A stretch of DNA of 64,000 nt from positions 941,320 through 1,005,319 of the forward strand of contig NW_026089624.1 of NCBI RefSeq assembly GCF_024586455.1. The letters run 5' to 3'. The position numbers were made by a program, and so were the translations under genes. Within the stretch, counting starts at the first letter, position 1. Every line of letters starts with the position of its first letter. The notes beneath the pieces were generated by a model. The model had not been told where the DNA came from. It searched no databases and saw only the letters and a list, made by a program, of their open reading frames with translations. Source of the DNA: Bactrocera neohumeralis (taxonomy: Eukaryota; Arthropoda; Insecta; Diptera; Tephritidae). Of this stretch, positions 44,812 through 54,960 are shown in pieces.

Positions 44812-46453
44812 TTTATCTATATAAATAAACATGAATTGTTGTTCGTTAGTCTGATTAAAACTCGAGAACGGCTGGACCGATTGAGCTGATTTGGGTTTTA
44901 AAATGTTTGTCGTAGTCCAGGGTAGGCCTAAACGGTGAGCAAAAAAAAACAAAAACAATAATAAAAACAATAAAAAAAACTCACATCTATATATGTATAT
45001 AAAAGAAAGTTACACCATTTATAACTGAAGAACGGCTAAACCGATTTGGCTGAAAATTGGAGGGGAGGTAGCTTAGAACCAGGGTAAGGACAAGGATACC
45101 TTCTATCTCTTTATGGAAAAATTTAATACAACTCATAAATACAAAAATTATATTTTAAATCATAAACACTTTTTCAAAATTCATGTTTGTAGGAATTATT
45201 TGAATATATGCGTACAATTTTAAACAGAATCTTCTTAAAAAAAAATAAAAGAAAAAATAAAAAAAAAATAATAAAAAAAAATAAAAATAATACAATTGCT
45301 AAATATTTGGAATAGAATAAAAGAACTGCAACCAACTACGCAGTGAAATAGAGTATAACTGGCTCAGTAATCAGTCGTTGAGTATGCATTATACCACGTG
45401 CATCCCAAAAGACTCATGTCATAACTTTTCCAGTCGCCTTTTTCGTTTCCACGCCTGATAGCACAGCCAGTGAAAAACGCTACTGCCTTCCTTCCTTTTC
45501 CTTCCTCATCGGCAAAATGTGTGCACAGTGAAAAAGGGGGTAAAAACCCAGAAATCAGCCATCTTTGTTTGTTTACATTTGAACAATATTGCCATTGCCC
45601 AATACGCATATATAGTTTTGTACACATCTATGTTTTCAATTACAATTTTTTACAATATAAAATATCAAAACTGAAAACAAACTGTTAAAAATAGTTTACA
45701 TATTTATAAATAATAGCATTCGACTTATGAAAATTTCAAACATATTGAAACATATTGAACAGATTGAATTATAAAAGTTGATAATTACTACAGTGTATCG
45801 ATATTGGCAACCCTGCGTTGTGAGAGAGCAATCAGCTGACACGTTTCCACGGCAAAAATCCAAATGTCGTGAATTCTCACGTCATCCCACGTCAAAGAGA
45901 GAAGGGAGTAGCGTTTTTCACTGTGCAGTTACATTGCGCGCCCATAAGATAGGTCGTGCCAGCTGACACGAGAAACGATTCTACGTTTTTAACTGGCTGT
46001 GCTATGAGGAGTCCACTAGAATGACTGTCGATTGGGCTCCAATGGGAAATGATGGAGCTATGTTTCTATCACTGACGAAAAATTTCGGTTCCATTACGAT
46101 TAAAGAGCACTCAAATACTTCTCAGAATCAGTTATTCGTTGTTTTTGTTGGATTACGAACTTGCGAGGCACCCACTTTGCACAGTGCTTTCGCCACTTTA
46201 AGCTTAGCAAATATCTTTTCATCGGTGGATTACCCTGAGCCCAAATTCAACAGTATTTTCCCCAAAAAAGCAGTGCTTTATTAACACACAAAATGCTTTA
46301 TGATCCATTTTTTGTAAACTAACACAAGTAGCTTTACGAAAATGCTATATCTCATTAACTAATAGTTATAATCCAACTAATAGAAATCATATAGATGGTA
46401 GTAGTAGTATTATCTATGTATCAGCCACAGTGAAGCGTGGACGGGTCCTCTAG
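44812..46453 (+). mobile_element. Non-autonomous Helitron inserted between A and T of Jockey J3
   Basis: Left junction GCTGTAA then TTTATCTATATAAATAAAC; right junction ACGGGTCCTCTAG then TCAAAAATATAG. The J2 copy has GCTGTAATCAAAAATATAG uninterrupted (about 30860-30880), so 1,642 bp were inserted exactly between A and T without duplication, as Helitrons do, and the element ends in CTAG. The 5' region carries the CTCGAGAACGGCTGGACCGA block common to insect Helitrons, and a second similar start lies at about 44988 (GAACGGCTAAACCGATTTGG). No Rep/helicase is present. A MITE and A-rich low-complexity DNA (45235-45295) fill the interior. A frame at 46021-46284 is unidentified. Confidence 0.88.
45459..46004. 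mobile_element. MITE with 21-bp TIRs inside the Helitron
   Basis: 546 bp. The left end starts TAGCACAGCCAGTGAAAAAC and the right end is its inverse with one mismatch in the first 21. TGA flanks both sides (45456-45458, 46005-46007), a 3-bp duplication compatible with a PIF/Harbinger-type MITE. A second inverted pair is inside (AGTGAAAAACGCTACT near 45470 and its complement near 45905-45920). No gene. Confidence 0.7.
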
Positions 46454-47445
46454 TCAAAAATATAGATAAATCGCACATAACAGCTGATACATGTACTGAA
46501 GCTATAAGCTGCTTGGTTTCAGAAAAATCACTAATAGAGAAATGGAAAAGCTTGTAAATGAAAAAAGGTGTGTAAGATGAGAGTGGCAGATAAACCGCTC
46601 TTCTTCAACTCAGCGTCAATTAAAATCTGCTGAACGTAATTTAAAAAAAGCGCTTAAACGTGAGGAAGAATTCAACACTAAAATGTATATAAAGAAGCTG
46701 TTTCCAAATTCAAGCAAGCAAAATTCCCTTTGGAAAGCCCAAAAGTTCGTGAAGCCACCAACTGACTCCAACATGCCTATACGAGACATGGGTGGAAATT
46801 GGGTCGAAGTGACGAGGAAACGGCTAATTGTTTGCAAATCACCTAGAAAAAGTATTTCAACCTAATTGCCCAAAGAACTACTTTAAGCTGTCCAGCTTAT
46901 CCAACACAGTTAACGTGTCACTCGAGTCTTTTAAGACTTCAGCCTCTGAAATTATTATAATAATAAAAGAACTTAACCCAAAAAAGTCACCAGGACGTGA
47001 TAATATTACCCCAAAAATTCTAATTGAGTTACCAAATATTGCTGTAGAAGTGCTCTCTTTCCTCTTCAATGCAATTCTTAATCTCGGATACTATCCTAAT
47101 TCATGGAAAAAGTCGCAGATTATCTTGATAGATAAACCTGGGAAAGACTTAACACAGCCGTCTTCATACAGACCAATCAGTCTTCTACCCTGCCTATTAC
47201 TATCAAAGATATCTCCTTTCCTCCACGAAAATAATATAATACCAAGGCACCAATTCGGGTTTCGTGAAAAACATGGTACGATAGAGCAAGTAAATAGAAT
47301 TACTAACGAAATAAGAAAAGCATTTGAGCACAGAGAGTACTGTTCAGCTTTTTTTATCGACGTGACTCAGGCGTTTGATAAGGTGTGGCATGAGGGCCTT
47401 TTGTATAAGATTAAAAATATTCTACCTTTTGAAGTGTATAAAACA
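46454..47445 (+). pseudogene. Jockey J3 ORF2, EN end and RT fingers/palm start
   Basis: Continuation after the Helitron. The 46828-47487 frame gives a long RT piece: SASEIIIIIKELNPKKSPGR, DNITPKILIELPNIAVEVL, SWKKSQIILIDKPGKDLTQP, SSYRPISLLPCLL, IIPRHQFGFREKHGTIEQVN and SAFFIDVTQAFDKVWHEGLL (first catalytic Asp in FIDVTQAFD). It is cut at KT by the second Helitron. Frame changes occur upstream near 46560-46830. Confidence 0.85.
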
Positions 47446-47599
47446 CTAGCGGGCCCGGTGCCTGCTCCGCACCGCAAAACAAAATAAGAAAAGAAAGACA
47501 CTTGCTTCTAATAAAGTTGGTTTTGTTCCCTATTCCTTTTGGAAAGCAACCTTATTCAACTTTTAATTCTAGTTTCTTACAATCTTAGACTATGTATCA

Positions 47600-48141
47600 C
47601 TTAAACTATCTTAGAGCTCTTACGTAGACAACATTTTTGGTTTTGCCATGAGTTGTTGTGTAGATAAAGAGAACTGAAGGCTTGCCAACACGTGAGCTCG
47701 AAACATACTATATAACTGGCTGTGTGAAAAGCAAGGATATTCTAAATCAATTCCACACAATTCCAACGATTGCCCTTACGCTTCATTTATTGTAACAGCA
47801 AATGCAAGACGTATTGGAAACTGTAGTCTTTTGAATTCAAAAGGTAAATCTGATGGAATCATTGGAATCCGTGGAATCAATACATCTTCACCTTTAAACT
47901 TCCCCTTTAAAATTGTTGCTTCGATCAAATTGTTCATGACCTTTTTAACCGCTAATTTTGTCCCATTGCATAATCGTGGTTGATTTATTCGAAGTATAAT
48001 AATGGGAGCACCCACTTTCAATTGTAAACGATGAGGTGGAAATCCGGGGAAATCCAATGAATTCAAAAATTCTGTCGGATAATTAACAGCGTCGTCTTGA
48101 TTTGTAACCGTATCAACTGATTGTTGCCACTGGCACAACAC
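47600..48141 (-). pseudogene. Helitron PIF1 helicase C terminus
   Basis: Minus strand 48141-47776, open: YPTEFLNSLDFPGFPPHRLQ, LKVGAPIIILR, NGTKLAVKKVMNNLIEATIL, FKGEDVLIPRIPMIPSDLPF and FPIRLAFAVTINEA. A stop in place of Q of the NKAQGQSL motif follows, then SLELCGIDLEYPCFSHSQLY and a frameshifted tail (THGKTKNVVYVRALR-like, about 47640). It is the DNA helicase domain end of a canonical Helitron, lacking Walker motifs. Confidence 0.85.
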
Positions 48142-48246
48142 ATTCCAGGTGTTTCATTATGAAATTTCAGTGCATTACAATGTTGGCATACTTTGTTATT
48201 CCTCCAATCACCGCGAACTTATGCAAACTTTAATCAATTGGGTGAT

Positions 48247-48543
48247 TTATGCGGCACGCCTTTGAACTATTTGATTAATACTTGTCGGCCTACGATCTGA
48301 ACGCGATCTTGCAACACGTTCCCTTGTATTTGAAATCTCTTGTTCTCGCTGTTCTTGCGATTGATTTTCCCTTTCGTTTGATCTATTTTGCGTTCTACGC
48401 GACCGACGTACAATGTCGGTTCTTGCTCTTCGTAGCATTTTAAGAAGAAAATAAACTAAAGATAATAAAGAACTTGAGTAATAAATTGATGAAATCCAGC
48501 AAATTCTGGACTCGAAAAGCACCAAAAAGTCACGAAGAGACAC
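48247..48543 (-). pseudogene. Helitron protein N-terminal Arg-rich segment
   Basis: Minus strand. The likely start is the internal Met of MLRRARTDIVRRSRRTQNR (about 48438), followed by ENQSQEQREQEI and RVARSRSDRRPTSI. Arg/Gln-rich N termini like this precede the Rep domain in insect Helitrons. The Rep domain itself is deleted, and the next recognisable block is the helicase C terminus. Confidence 0.55.
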
Positions 48544-48817
48544 GAAAATTGTTAAAATTATGCTGAAAATGTGTCAAAATTCAATTAAAAATTGGCCAAA
48601 AAATCGAAATATTTTTGTCTTACCGTTCGGAAGCGAAAATGAAACGTTCCAGATCGTCTGCACTCGAAAAGCACCAAAAAGTGACGAAAATACACGAAAA
48701 TCTGCTGAAAATGTGACAAAATTCAATTAAAAATTGGCCAAAAAATCCAAGTAATTTTTAGCTCACTGATCGGACATTAAACAAAAAAAAAGGTGCGTGG
48801 AGTCCCTACGCGCGGAT

Positions 48818-50096
48818 GAAGTTATACTTCTTAGTGATATTCCAAGAAATGCATATCATTTTGTATGAAAGAAAACTAGAAAACTTAAATTCACATTTTA
48901 TAAATTTATTATAATTTATTATCTCCCCGAGCATGCCTTTGCCAACAAGTCGTCTTTTCGCGACGATGGCAAAAGCTAAAAATCATAAATTGCACAACTT
49001 TCTGGTGCTTCTCGCAAAAATCTGCGTCGATATGTATTCACGATCATACGTACGTGTACGTATTTACACATGTTTGTAGGCGAAGCTGCTACAGCGACAA
49101 GGGGTGACAATCGGCGGCCATTACTTTACTTATGCCATAGAAATTCCATTGCTGCGAATATGGAAATGACAACGAAATAATGCAAATATGCATATTTCTA
49201 AAGGTCATTAATTTCTTTTAAGAAATGAAAGGAATGAATAATCCAGAGAAGTATAGTCTTAACTTTTCAACGGCCAACGCAGAGCATTTCAACCAAAAGG
49301 AATTTATTCATTAAAATCACCACTCAGAAGTCGTTTTATCCGTTGTAAGCGAACGATTTTCGAAGAAACATCATTTCTAATATGACACAAGACACCATTA
49401 GAAATGAACTTCTTAAACCTCACGCTGTCAGATAAAACGATATACCCCGTCATCGCGGGTCGATTTCCAAAAAATGTAAATGAAGACTAAATACAGAAAT
49501 AATCCTGTAAAGTATAGCCTTAATTTTTCAACGGTCAACGCAGGGTATTTCAACAAAAGGTCACATAAAATAGTTGAGAATTCGCAGAAATGAAAGACAA
49601 AGGAAAGAAAAAGCAGTATAACTTCAATAATGAACAAGCACACAAACATACATATGCGCAGCAGCAGCAAAGAAAGAGGTAACAATCGGCGATCCATTGT
49701 ATATTTCTTTCATGCATGACCAAACCGTAATTAGGACAACGCAATTCAAGTGTCAATGGTGGTGTTGGTGGTAAGCGTTTCAAAAACTACGATGAGCACG
49801 TTGGAGATACGTAGGTTCGAATCCCAATGGAATTGGTTTTAATTGAATATGTCACCAACCAAAAATTGAAACATTGTTCTACAAAAACAACAACAGCATA
49901 AGCATGGCAACATTATGTTGTTGGTAGAAAAGCCGAGCTGTGCCGAAAGAAACGAACAAACGATCGCCGATTGTCACCACTTCGCTTGCTGCTCGAACAT
50001 CTTCGCAGACAAGGTTGCGTAGATTCATATTGAGCAAGGTTGCGCAACCTGAATCTATCGCAACCTTTTCCGAACTCGGTTAAGAAGTATAACTTC
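48818..50096 (-). repeat. Family X noncoding TIR repeat, copy 2
   Basis: 1,279 bp bounded by GAAGTTATACTTCTTA (48818-48833) and its exact reverse complement TAAGAAGTATAACTTC (50081-50096). It is the inverse of 23466-24980, with the same internal blocks. It lacks the microsatellite-like insert of copy 1 but has its own insert at about 49650-49860 with a tRNA-like segment. Each TIR is itself almost palindromic. No protein match; superfamily unknown. Confidence 0.75.
49767..49848 (+). other. Possible tRNA-derived SINE scrap (A/B-box-like)
   Basis: TGGTGGTAAGCG resembles an A box, and GGTTCGAATCC (about 49831-49841) is a perfect-looking B box 60-odd bases later, the spacing of an internal Pol III promoter. 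T-stem pairing is poor and no anticodon arm is convincing, so it is at best a tRNA-derived repeat remnant. It is found only in family X copy 2. Confidence 0.35.
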
Positions 50097-50289
50097 CAAA
50101 TATACACTCAATTTTTTAATTTTTTTTCACAAAATATCAAATTTGAGATTATGTCACAAAATCATATGATGCACTTGTAACAATCAGAACACTTGTTTAG
50201 CAAAACAATCGATTTTTATCCCATTAATCATTGTTTTTTTTTATTTTTTTTTGCAAAATATTCAAATTAAAACGATGATTAGAACGAGA

Positions 50290-50960
50290 ATTAATTTATT
50301 TTTATCAAAATACTCACCAAAAAATGCGAAGAAATTAATATTTTCAAAAACGAACAATATTTTAGTACCCCAAGCGAATGAAGTAACTTATCTTGGTATT
50401 CACCTAGATAGAAGACTTACGTGGAGAAAACATATGTATATCTAGTAAAATAACTTGCATGAAGATAATAGCTGCAAATTTAAATTGGCTTTTAAATAAA
50501 AACTCCAAACTTAGCCTAGACAACAAATTACTTTTATATAATGCGGTCATAAAGCCGATTTGGATGTATGGCATTCAACTGTAGTAGCACTTCTGCAACT
50601 AATCTTGATATAATACAAAGGTTCCAATCAGAAATGCTTAGAACAATCACGTGTTCACCATGGTACATGTGTAATGAAAATATCCATAAAGACTTTGGTA
50701 TTTCTATGGTAAAGAAAGAAGTAGAAGACAGCAGAATTAAATATATATCTAAGTTCCGAGATCACCCAAACCCTTTGGCTAATGCTTTGGTACATTCCTG
50801 CGATCAAATACGCCTTAAAAGAAGAGATATTCCTGCGTACTAAATAGCATCATATCACCAAAACACCTCAATCACTTGCTTGAGCTTGTGTAGTTTTTAA
50901 ATAGATTTAAAATTTTATAACTGATTGTTAGGCTTTTAAAGAAAAAAGCATATTCAATAA
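50290..50960 (+). pseudogene. Jockey J3 RT C terminus and 3' UTR
   Basis: NNILVPQANEVTYLGIHLD and RRLTWRKH at 50365-50440. After a frame change come IKPIWMYGIQL, NLDIIQRFQSEMLRTITCSP and WYMCNENIHKDFGISMVKKE to QIRLKRRDIPAY and a stop at about 50843. This is the Jockey thumb and C-terminal domain. The 3' UTR is similar to that of J2 (about 32990). Confidence 0.8.
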
Positions 50961-51005
50961 ATAAAAAAGATATTGCAACAAAAAATAGATCGGGCAACTT
51001 TCTTG

Positions 51006-51330
51006 TTATAGTAGGCCAGTAAGTCGATTCACCAGTTCTAAGTCACATCCAGTTGCAACAGCTGCTTTGGTGAGCTCTCTTCCGATTTTTGATGCAACTT
51101 TTGAACACCGTTGCGAGTGTTTTGAGTTAAAGTCACCACCTATGAAAAAGTTACTGTAATGCTTTAACCTGAGCTCTGTATATAAATAATAGAGTATATT
51201 AAACCTATTTAGAATCAGCGAAAAATTTCCCGTAATATAATTCACGGTTGCTAGACAGATATATACGTTAATGAGATAAATTGAATTGTAAGTATCCACT
51301 TTATAACCAATTTTCAGAAGACCGATTGAA
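51006..51330 (-). pseudogene. Jockey-like endonuclease fragment
   Basis: A 97-codon minus-strand frame with IYLINVYICLATVNYITGNF, LKHYSNFFIGGDFNSKHSQR and RELTKAAVATGCDLELVNRL. The GGDFNxKH block is the conserved endonuclease core of non-LTR retroposons. The rest of the element is absent. It is independent of J3, being on the opposite strand. Confidence 0.6.
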
Positions 51331-51476
51331 TTTAAAATATCTGTTTTTGAAACCGAAAGATCTTGCTTAAATTTAGATTAGAAATTTCACAAAACTTTTA
51401 CTCTTACAATTTGAAAAATTAGAGTAGCTTCGTCTTCGGCAAAGTAATGTTTTCTATAATTGATGTTCATATATAA

Positions 51477-51488
51477 TAGGGTGGGTCG
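51477..51488 (+). mobile_element. hAT-like element terminus at gap edge
   Basis: TAGGGTGGGTCG, identical to the first 12 bases of the element at 18716, is cut off by the N gap. It suggests another copy of the same family collapsed or unresolved in the gap. Confidence 0.5.
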
Positions 51489-51588
51489 NNNNNNNNNNNN
51501 NNNNNNNNNNNNNNNNNNNNNNNNNNNNNNNNNNNNNNNNNNNNNNNNNNNNNNNNNNNNNNNNNNNNNNNNNNNNNNNNNNNNNNNN
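51489..51588. other. Assembly gap (100 N)
   Basis: Exactly 100 N, size unknown. It follows a hAT-like terminus and precedes low-quality sequence. Confidence 0.95.
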
Positions 51589-52094
51589 GTTGGACAAACA
51601 TAATAAACATGATAAAATTGAAAGGGGGTATTTTCACAAAAACAAAGATAATACAGTCTTCACCATGTCCCCCTTTTGTTTTCCCACAATTAATATTGGG
51701 GGGGGGTCAAAAATTTTATTAGCCCCGGGGTTTTAAAAAACCCTAATCTTCCCTTTCCTTTTTTGGGGGTGTGTTTTAAAAAAAATTAAAATTTTGAAAG
51801 GATTAACATTTTTAAAAATCATCTATTATGGCTAAAAGTATTTGACCTATGTGGTCTCAAACAACTGGCAACTGGTTATGGTAATTTCGTCTTATAGCTT
51901 ACCCCGTAATACATTGAAGAAAAAGTTTTAAGTGACAATATAGGTAACTTATATGTAATTTTATAACCACGTTTACTAAAAATAAAATAAATTTGGAAAA
52001 TCACATTTTAACCTTTTGGTAATCAGCCCCATGGATAAAAATATTTGACCTTAGGTAATGCAACCGTGCCGTATTAAAGGCACTTTTAAGAGTT
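51589..52094. other. Low-quality-looking sequence after gap
   Basis: Long homopolymers and doublets (GGGGGGGG, CCCCGGGG, AAAAAAAA, TTTTTTGGGGG at 51690-51790) unlike the rest of the window, suggesting consensus errors at a contig end. Part of it (AGTCTTCACCATGTCC) repeats near 52603-52617. No gene. Confidence 0.5.
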
Positions 52095-52299
52095 TGTGAA
52101 ATGCATGACTATTTCTATATCTTCACTTCAACAAATAAAAATTTGGTTGTTAATATTTCCCAACATTTTTTCACCACAGCTAAAGGACGTGGATCAAAAC
52201 CATTTTATATTAGCTCACCTTGTATGTTTTCAGAAAGCCCTCAATCTTCTTCCTCTTCATTCCCACACCAGGCGTATGATAACGCTTTGCCAGAATAAT
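52095..52299 (+). CDS. Candidate terminal exon, unidentified
   Basis: Open frame 52101-52298 ending in SPCMFSESPQSSSSSFPHQA, then YDNALPE and a stop. A plausible acceptor (TTTTTTCACCACAG at about 52180) would start an exon reading AKGRGSKPFYISS. Composition (Ser/Pro-rich, then a short acidic tail) is more host-like than the surrounding transposons. However, the adjacent downstream DNA has a degenerate second copy (52656-52720: AAACCATT...AGCCCTCAATC), so it may be part of a repeat. Function unknown. Confidence 0.25.
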
Positions 52300-52655
52300 T
52301 TGATATAATTCTATTTTATCTTAACATTTAAAAACTTTGAATATTGTAACATTTTGATTCAGGTGTTTAACAACAACTAATAGTAATTTAATATTTTAGA
52401 AATGTATGATTTGTTCAATATTTCACCAAATAATAATAAATTACATAACAGAGTAAATTTATATACAATTCATTAAAAACGAATCAAACACAACAACATG
52501 TGATTCATGTAATTGTATATGTAAATACTTATCAATGTATAATAAATCACTGATAATAATTTTGAAATTATATATAGTTATCACAAAAACAAAACATATA
52601 TTAGTCTTCACCATGTCCTTTACCCTTTTGTTCAACATGGCTGAGGAATAATGGA
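52300..52655. other. AT-rich noncoding
   Basis: No gene seen; several TAATAATAAA-like stretches. Confidence 0.35.
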
Positions 52656-52723
52656 TAAAACCATTTTTTATAATGGTTCACCCTTGACTTTCAGGAAAGC
52701 CCTCAATCTCTCCTCTATCCAAA

Positions 52724-52860
52724 AATACGGTGGATTTGCAATGTCGAAAAACGCAATATCCCTTTGGTCGTGTAACTCTCACACAGAAACTGCCACCGCT
52801 CGACAAAACCGGGCGATAGAGTCTTAAAGAACCCTGAGTCTTATTCAAAGGAAGTGTATA
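52724..52860 (+). pseudogene. piggyBac fragment, second copy
   Basis: ACGGTGGATTTGCAATGTCG to TCAAAGGAAGTG matches 56415-56550 inside the piggyBac at 55606-57300, including the AAT (Asn) codon in place of the catalytic Asp and the same joint after GAGATAGAGTCTTAA. It is therefore a diverged relative of the same already-deleted copy, not of an intact piggyBac. Confidence 0.75.
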
Positions 52861-52956
52861 TTAACTTATAATTAATACTAATATTTCTGTTTACAAAATG
52901 ACTGTTAATCCTTTCTTAACATGTGATGCACCAAATGTTGTTTCATAGAAACTATA

Positions 52957-54960
52957 CTATCGACTCTGACTTATATTATTACGTCTTAACTTTGATTGGA
53001 AATGCGCCAATGGATTTAAATGTTCCTCTAATGACGTTGAAAAGATTAATAGGTCGTCCAAATAAACGACACATATCTTATTTGTGTATTCTCTTAATAT
53101 GTCATTCATTAGTCGTTGAAAGGTGGACGGAGCATTTTTTAGTCCGAACGGCATTCTTATATATTCGTATAATCCCACCGGAGATAGCTGTCTTTTCAAT
53201 ATCCTTTTTTTCCATTAAAATTTGATGGTAACCTTTAGCTAGATCAAGGGTGCTAAAGTACTGCACCTTGCCCAACTTGTCTAAGATTCCATCAATGTTT
53301 AGCAAAGGATATTTATCATCGAGAGTTATTTGATTAGTCTACGGTAATCGATTACTAACCGATTTTTTTATTTCCATTGCTATCACATTTTTTTGGTACT
53401 ATGATAATAGGTGAACTATATTTACTACTACTTTTCCGAATTATACCTTGCTTTTCTAGCTCCCTAATTTGCCTTATGGCTTCTTCCTCATGTTTCGGAG
53501 GTAACCTATATATTTTTGAATTGATTTGCTGGTTTGTGGTGGTTCTTATTTCGTGGACCACGGTTTTTGTGTTTGTCAAGGCATCTCCTTCTTTATACAT
53601 TAATTTTTCATACTTCTTACAAATTTTTCAATCTCCCTTCGTTCGATCGATTTAAATGATCCAATTGAATATCTTGCATTTTACTTTCTTCCAATGCGTA
53701 TACTTGCTCTTGGATAGTTTTTGAATAAAACGTAATTTTACCACCATTTTTAAGCTCAATTTCTTCGTTTCCAATATCGATTATATTGAAATTATTAAAT
53801 ATAAAATCGTTTCCCAGTAGAAGATCGTACGGGTTTTCAAAGTCTATTTTCAGCCATCTCATCATAGCATTGTGAGGGCATTTAAATTCTAGCGGACATG
53901 GTGTCTTAACTTTTCCGTTAGACGCTCTTATTTCACCATTCAGTGTACTAATTATTGTTTTATATTTTTTTTAGAACCGATAACTTTTTCATAATACTAA
54001 TGGTAGAGCCTGGGTCTACCAATGCACACCATTTTTTATTAAACAGAGTAAGTGAAATTAATATTTTCTTTTAATTTTCCGAGGCGAATTGGTAAAAAAT
54101 TCCTCGTTGTTATTCGTTTCCTGCTCACAGCATCAACATCCATGGGTATTGACCCATTTGAACGTCTTGTTTGCCGAGTGCTGCTCTGTATATTTTGTCT
54201 TGCTGAATTACCGTAAACGTTAGTATTATTATTAATATTATTATTACGATATTGATTTGTATATTGGCCTGAATTTCCTGTCCGATAATTAAGTAGTTTG
54301 TCTCTGTGGATTATTTGGGTGATAATTATTTTGCCCTCAAAAGTTGGTATTTCTTTGGGAGTATCGTCCCGAATTATTTTGTACATAGTAATGATCATTG
54401 TTTTGATCGCTAATATTTTGTCTCCTAAAGTTGTTTATTCGTTGATTATTTTGATTTCGGTTACTATTAAAATTTCTTGCCTTCTGAGCAAATTGGCTTG
54501 AATTTTTGTTTCTTGCTAAAAATATAGGGTTTAAATTTCCATCGTCCAGCCCTATGAAATTGTGGATCGTATTTGTCATGTCTGCCTGTGTCGTTATATT
54601 CCGTATCATATAGGCGAAAGTCCCTGCTGCAAGTTGTTGGTCAAAGTCATCTGGTCTTCTGTTGGCCTAAAGTGCTGTTTTAATCTTATTTTGCTTGTAT
54701 CCCAATTTTCTGGAGGATTCTGTATTAAAAAATTTGATGCCGATCCTAAAATTTTTAAATCATAAACTACTCTGAATGCTACCTGTTGTTGTCCTGCATA
54801 ATCAGCTGGTGCCCTATCAATTGCGTCAATAAACGCCGGTAATTTTTTTGCATTACTTTCAAATGTAAGTATTTTAGATCTTTTTCTATTTTATGCCTAA
54901 TACTAGTTTCCTGCTGTGCAGCATTTTGTTGAAGCAATTGTGCTATTGCTGATTAACAAC
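52957..54960 (-). pseudogene. Ty3/gypsy retrotransposon fragment (gag-PR-RT)
   Basis: Minus strand, from high to low coordinates: gag-like Asn/Gln-rich region (54609-54039: NNFRRQNISDQNNDHYY); protease-like domain (53865-53617: PYDLLLGNDFIFNNFNIIDI); RT start (53600-53355: QIRELEKQGIIRKSSSKYSS and PIIIVPKK); RT core (53305-52957: STLDLAKGYHQI, GLYEYIRMPFGLKNAPSTFQ and ICVVYLDDLLIFS with the catalytic LDD). The order and the PFGLKNAPxTFQ and YLDD boxes are typical of Ty3/gypsy. RNase H, integrase and both LTRs are missing, and there are frameshifts between pieces. Confidence 0.85.

Larger units (their letters stand above)
47446..48816 (-). mobile_element. Second Helitron (minus strand) with both termini
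   Basis: On the minus strand the 3' end is CGGTGCGGAGCAGGCACCG (a 6-bp GC-rich stem-loop), then GGCCCGCTAG at 47446, followed by host T. The 5' end is TCCGCGCGTAGGGACTCC at 48816, preceded by host A. TC start, hairpin, CTAG end and A/T flanks are the Helitron signature. It contains N-terminal and C-terminal scraps of Rep-helicase with the middle deleted, so at 1,371 bp it is non-autonomous. Left host is Jockey RT; right host is the first base beside family X. Confidence 0.82.
40383..50960 (+). mobile_element. Jockey-clade retroposon J3, host of nested insertions
   Basis: Gag at 40383-41690, endonuclease 41735-42250 and 44741-44811, more EN/RT 46454-47445, RT C terminus 50290-50850, and a 3' UTR with TGATTGTTAGGCTTTTAAAG to about 50960. 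It is split by a PIF/Harbinger (42254-44737), a Helitron (44812-46453), and a second Helitron plus family X (47446-50096). The RT core with the catalytic ADD box is missing around the last junction. Alignment with J2 supplies the pre-insertion sequence for the first two insertions. Confidence 0.85.

Noticed and set aside
49830..49842. Functional tRNA gene
   Set aside because: Only box-like words are present; stems and anticodon arm do not form convincingly.
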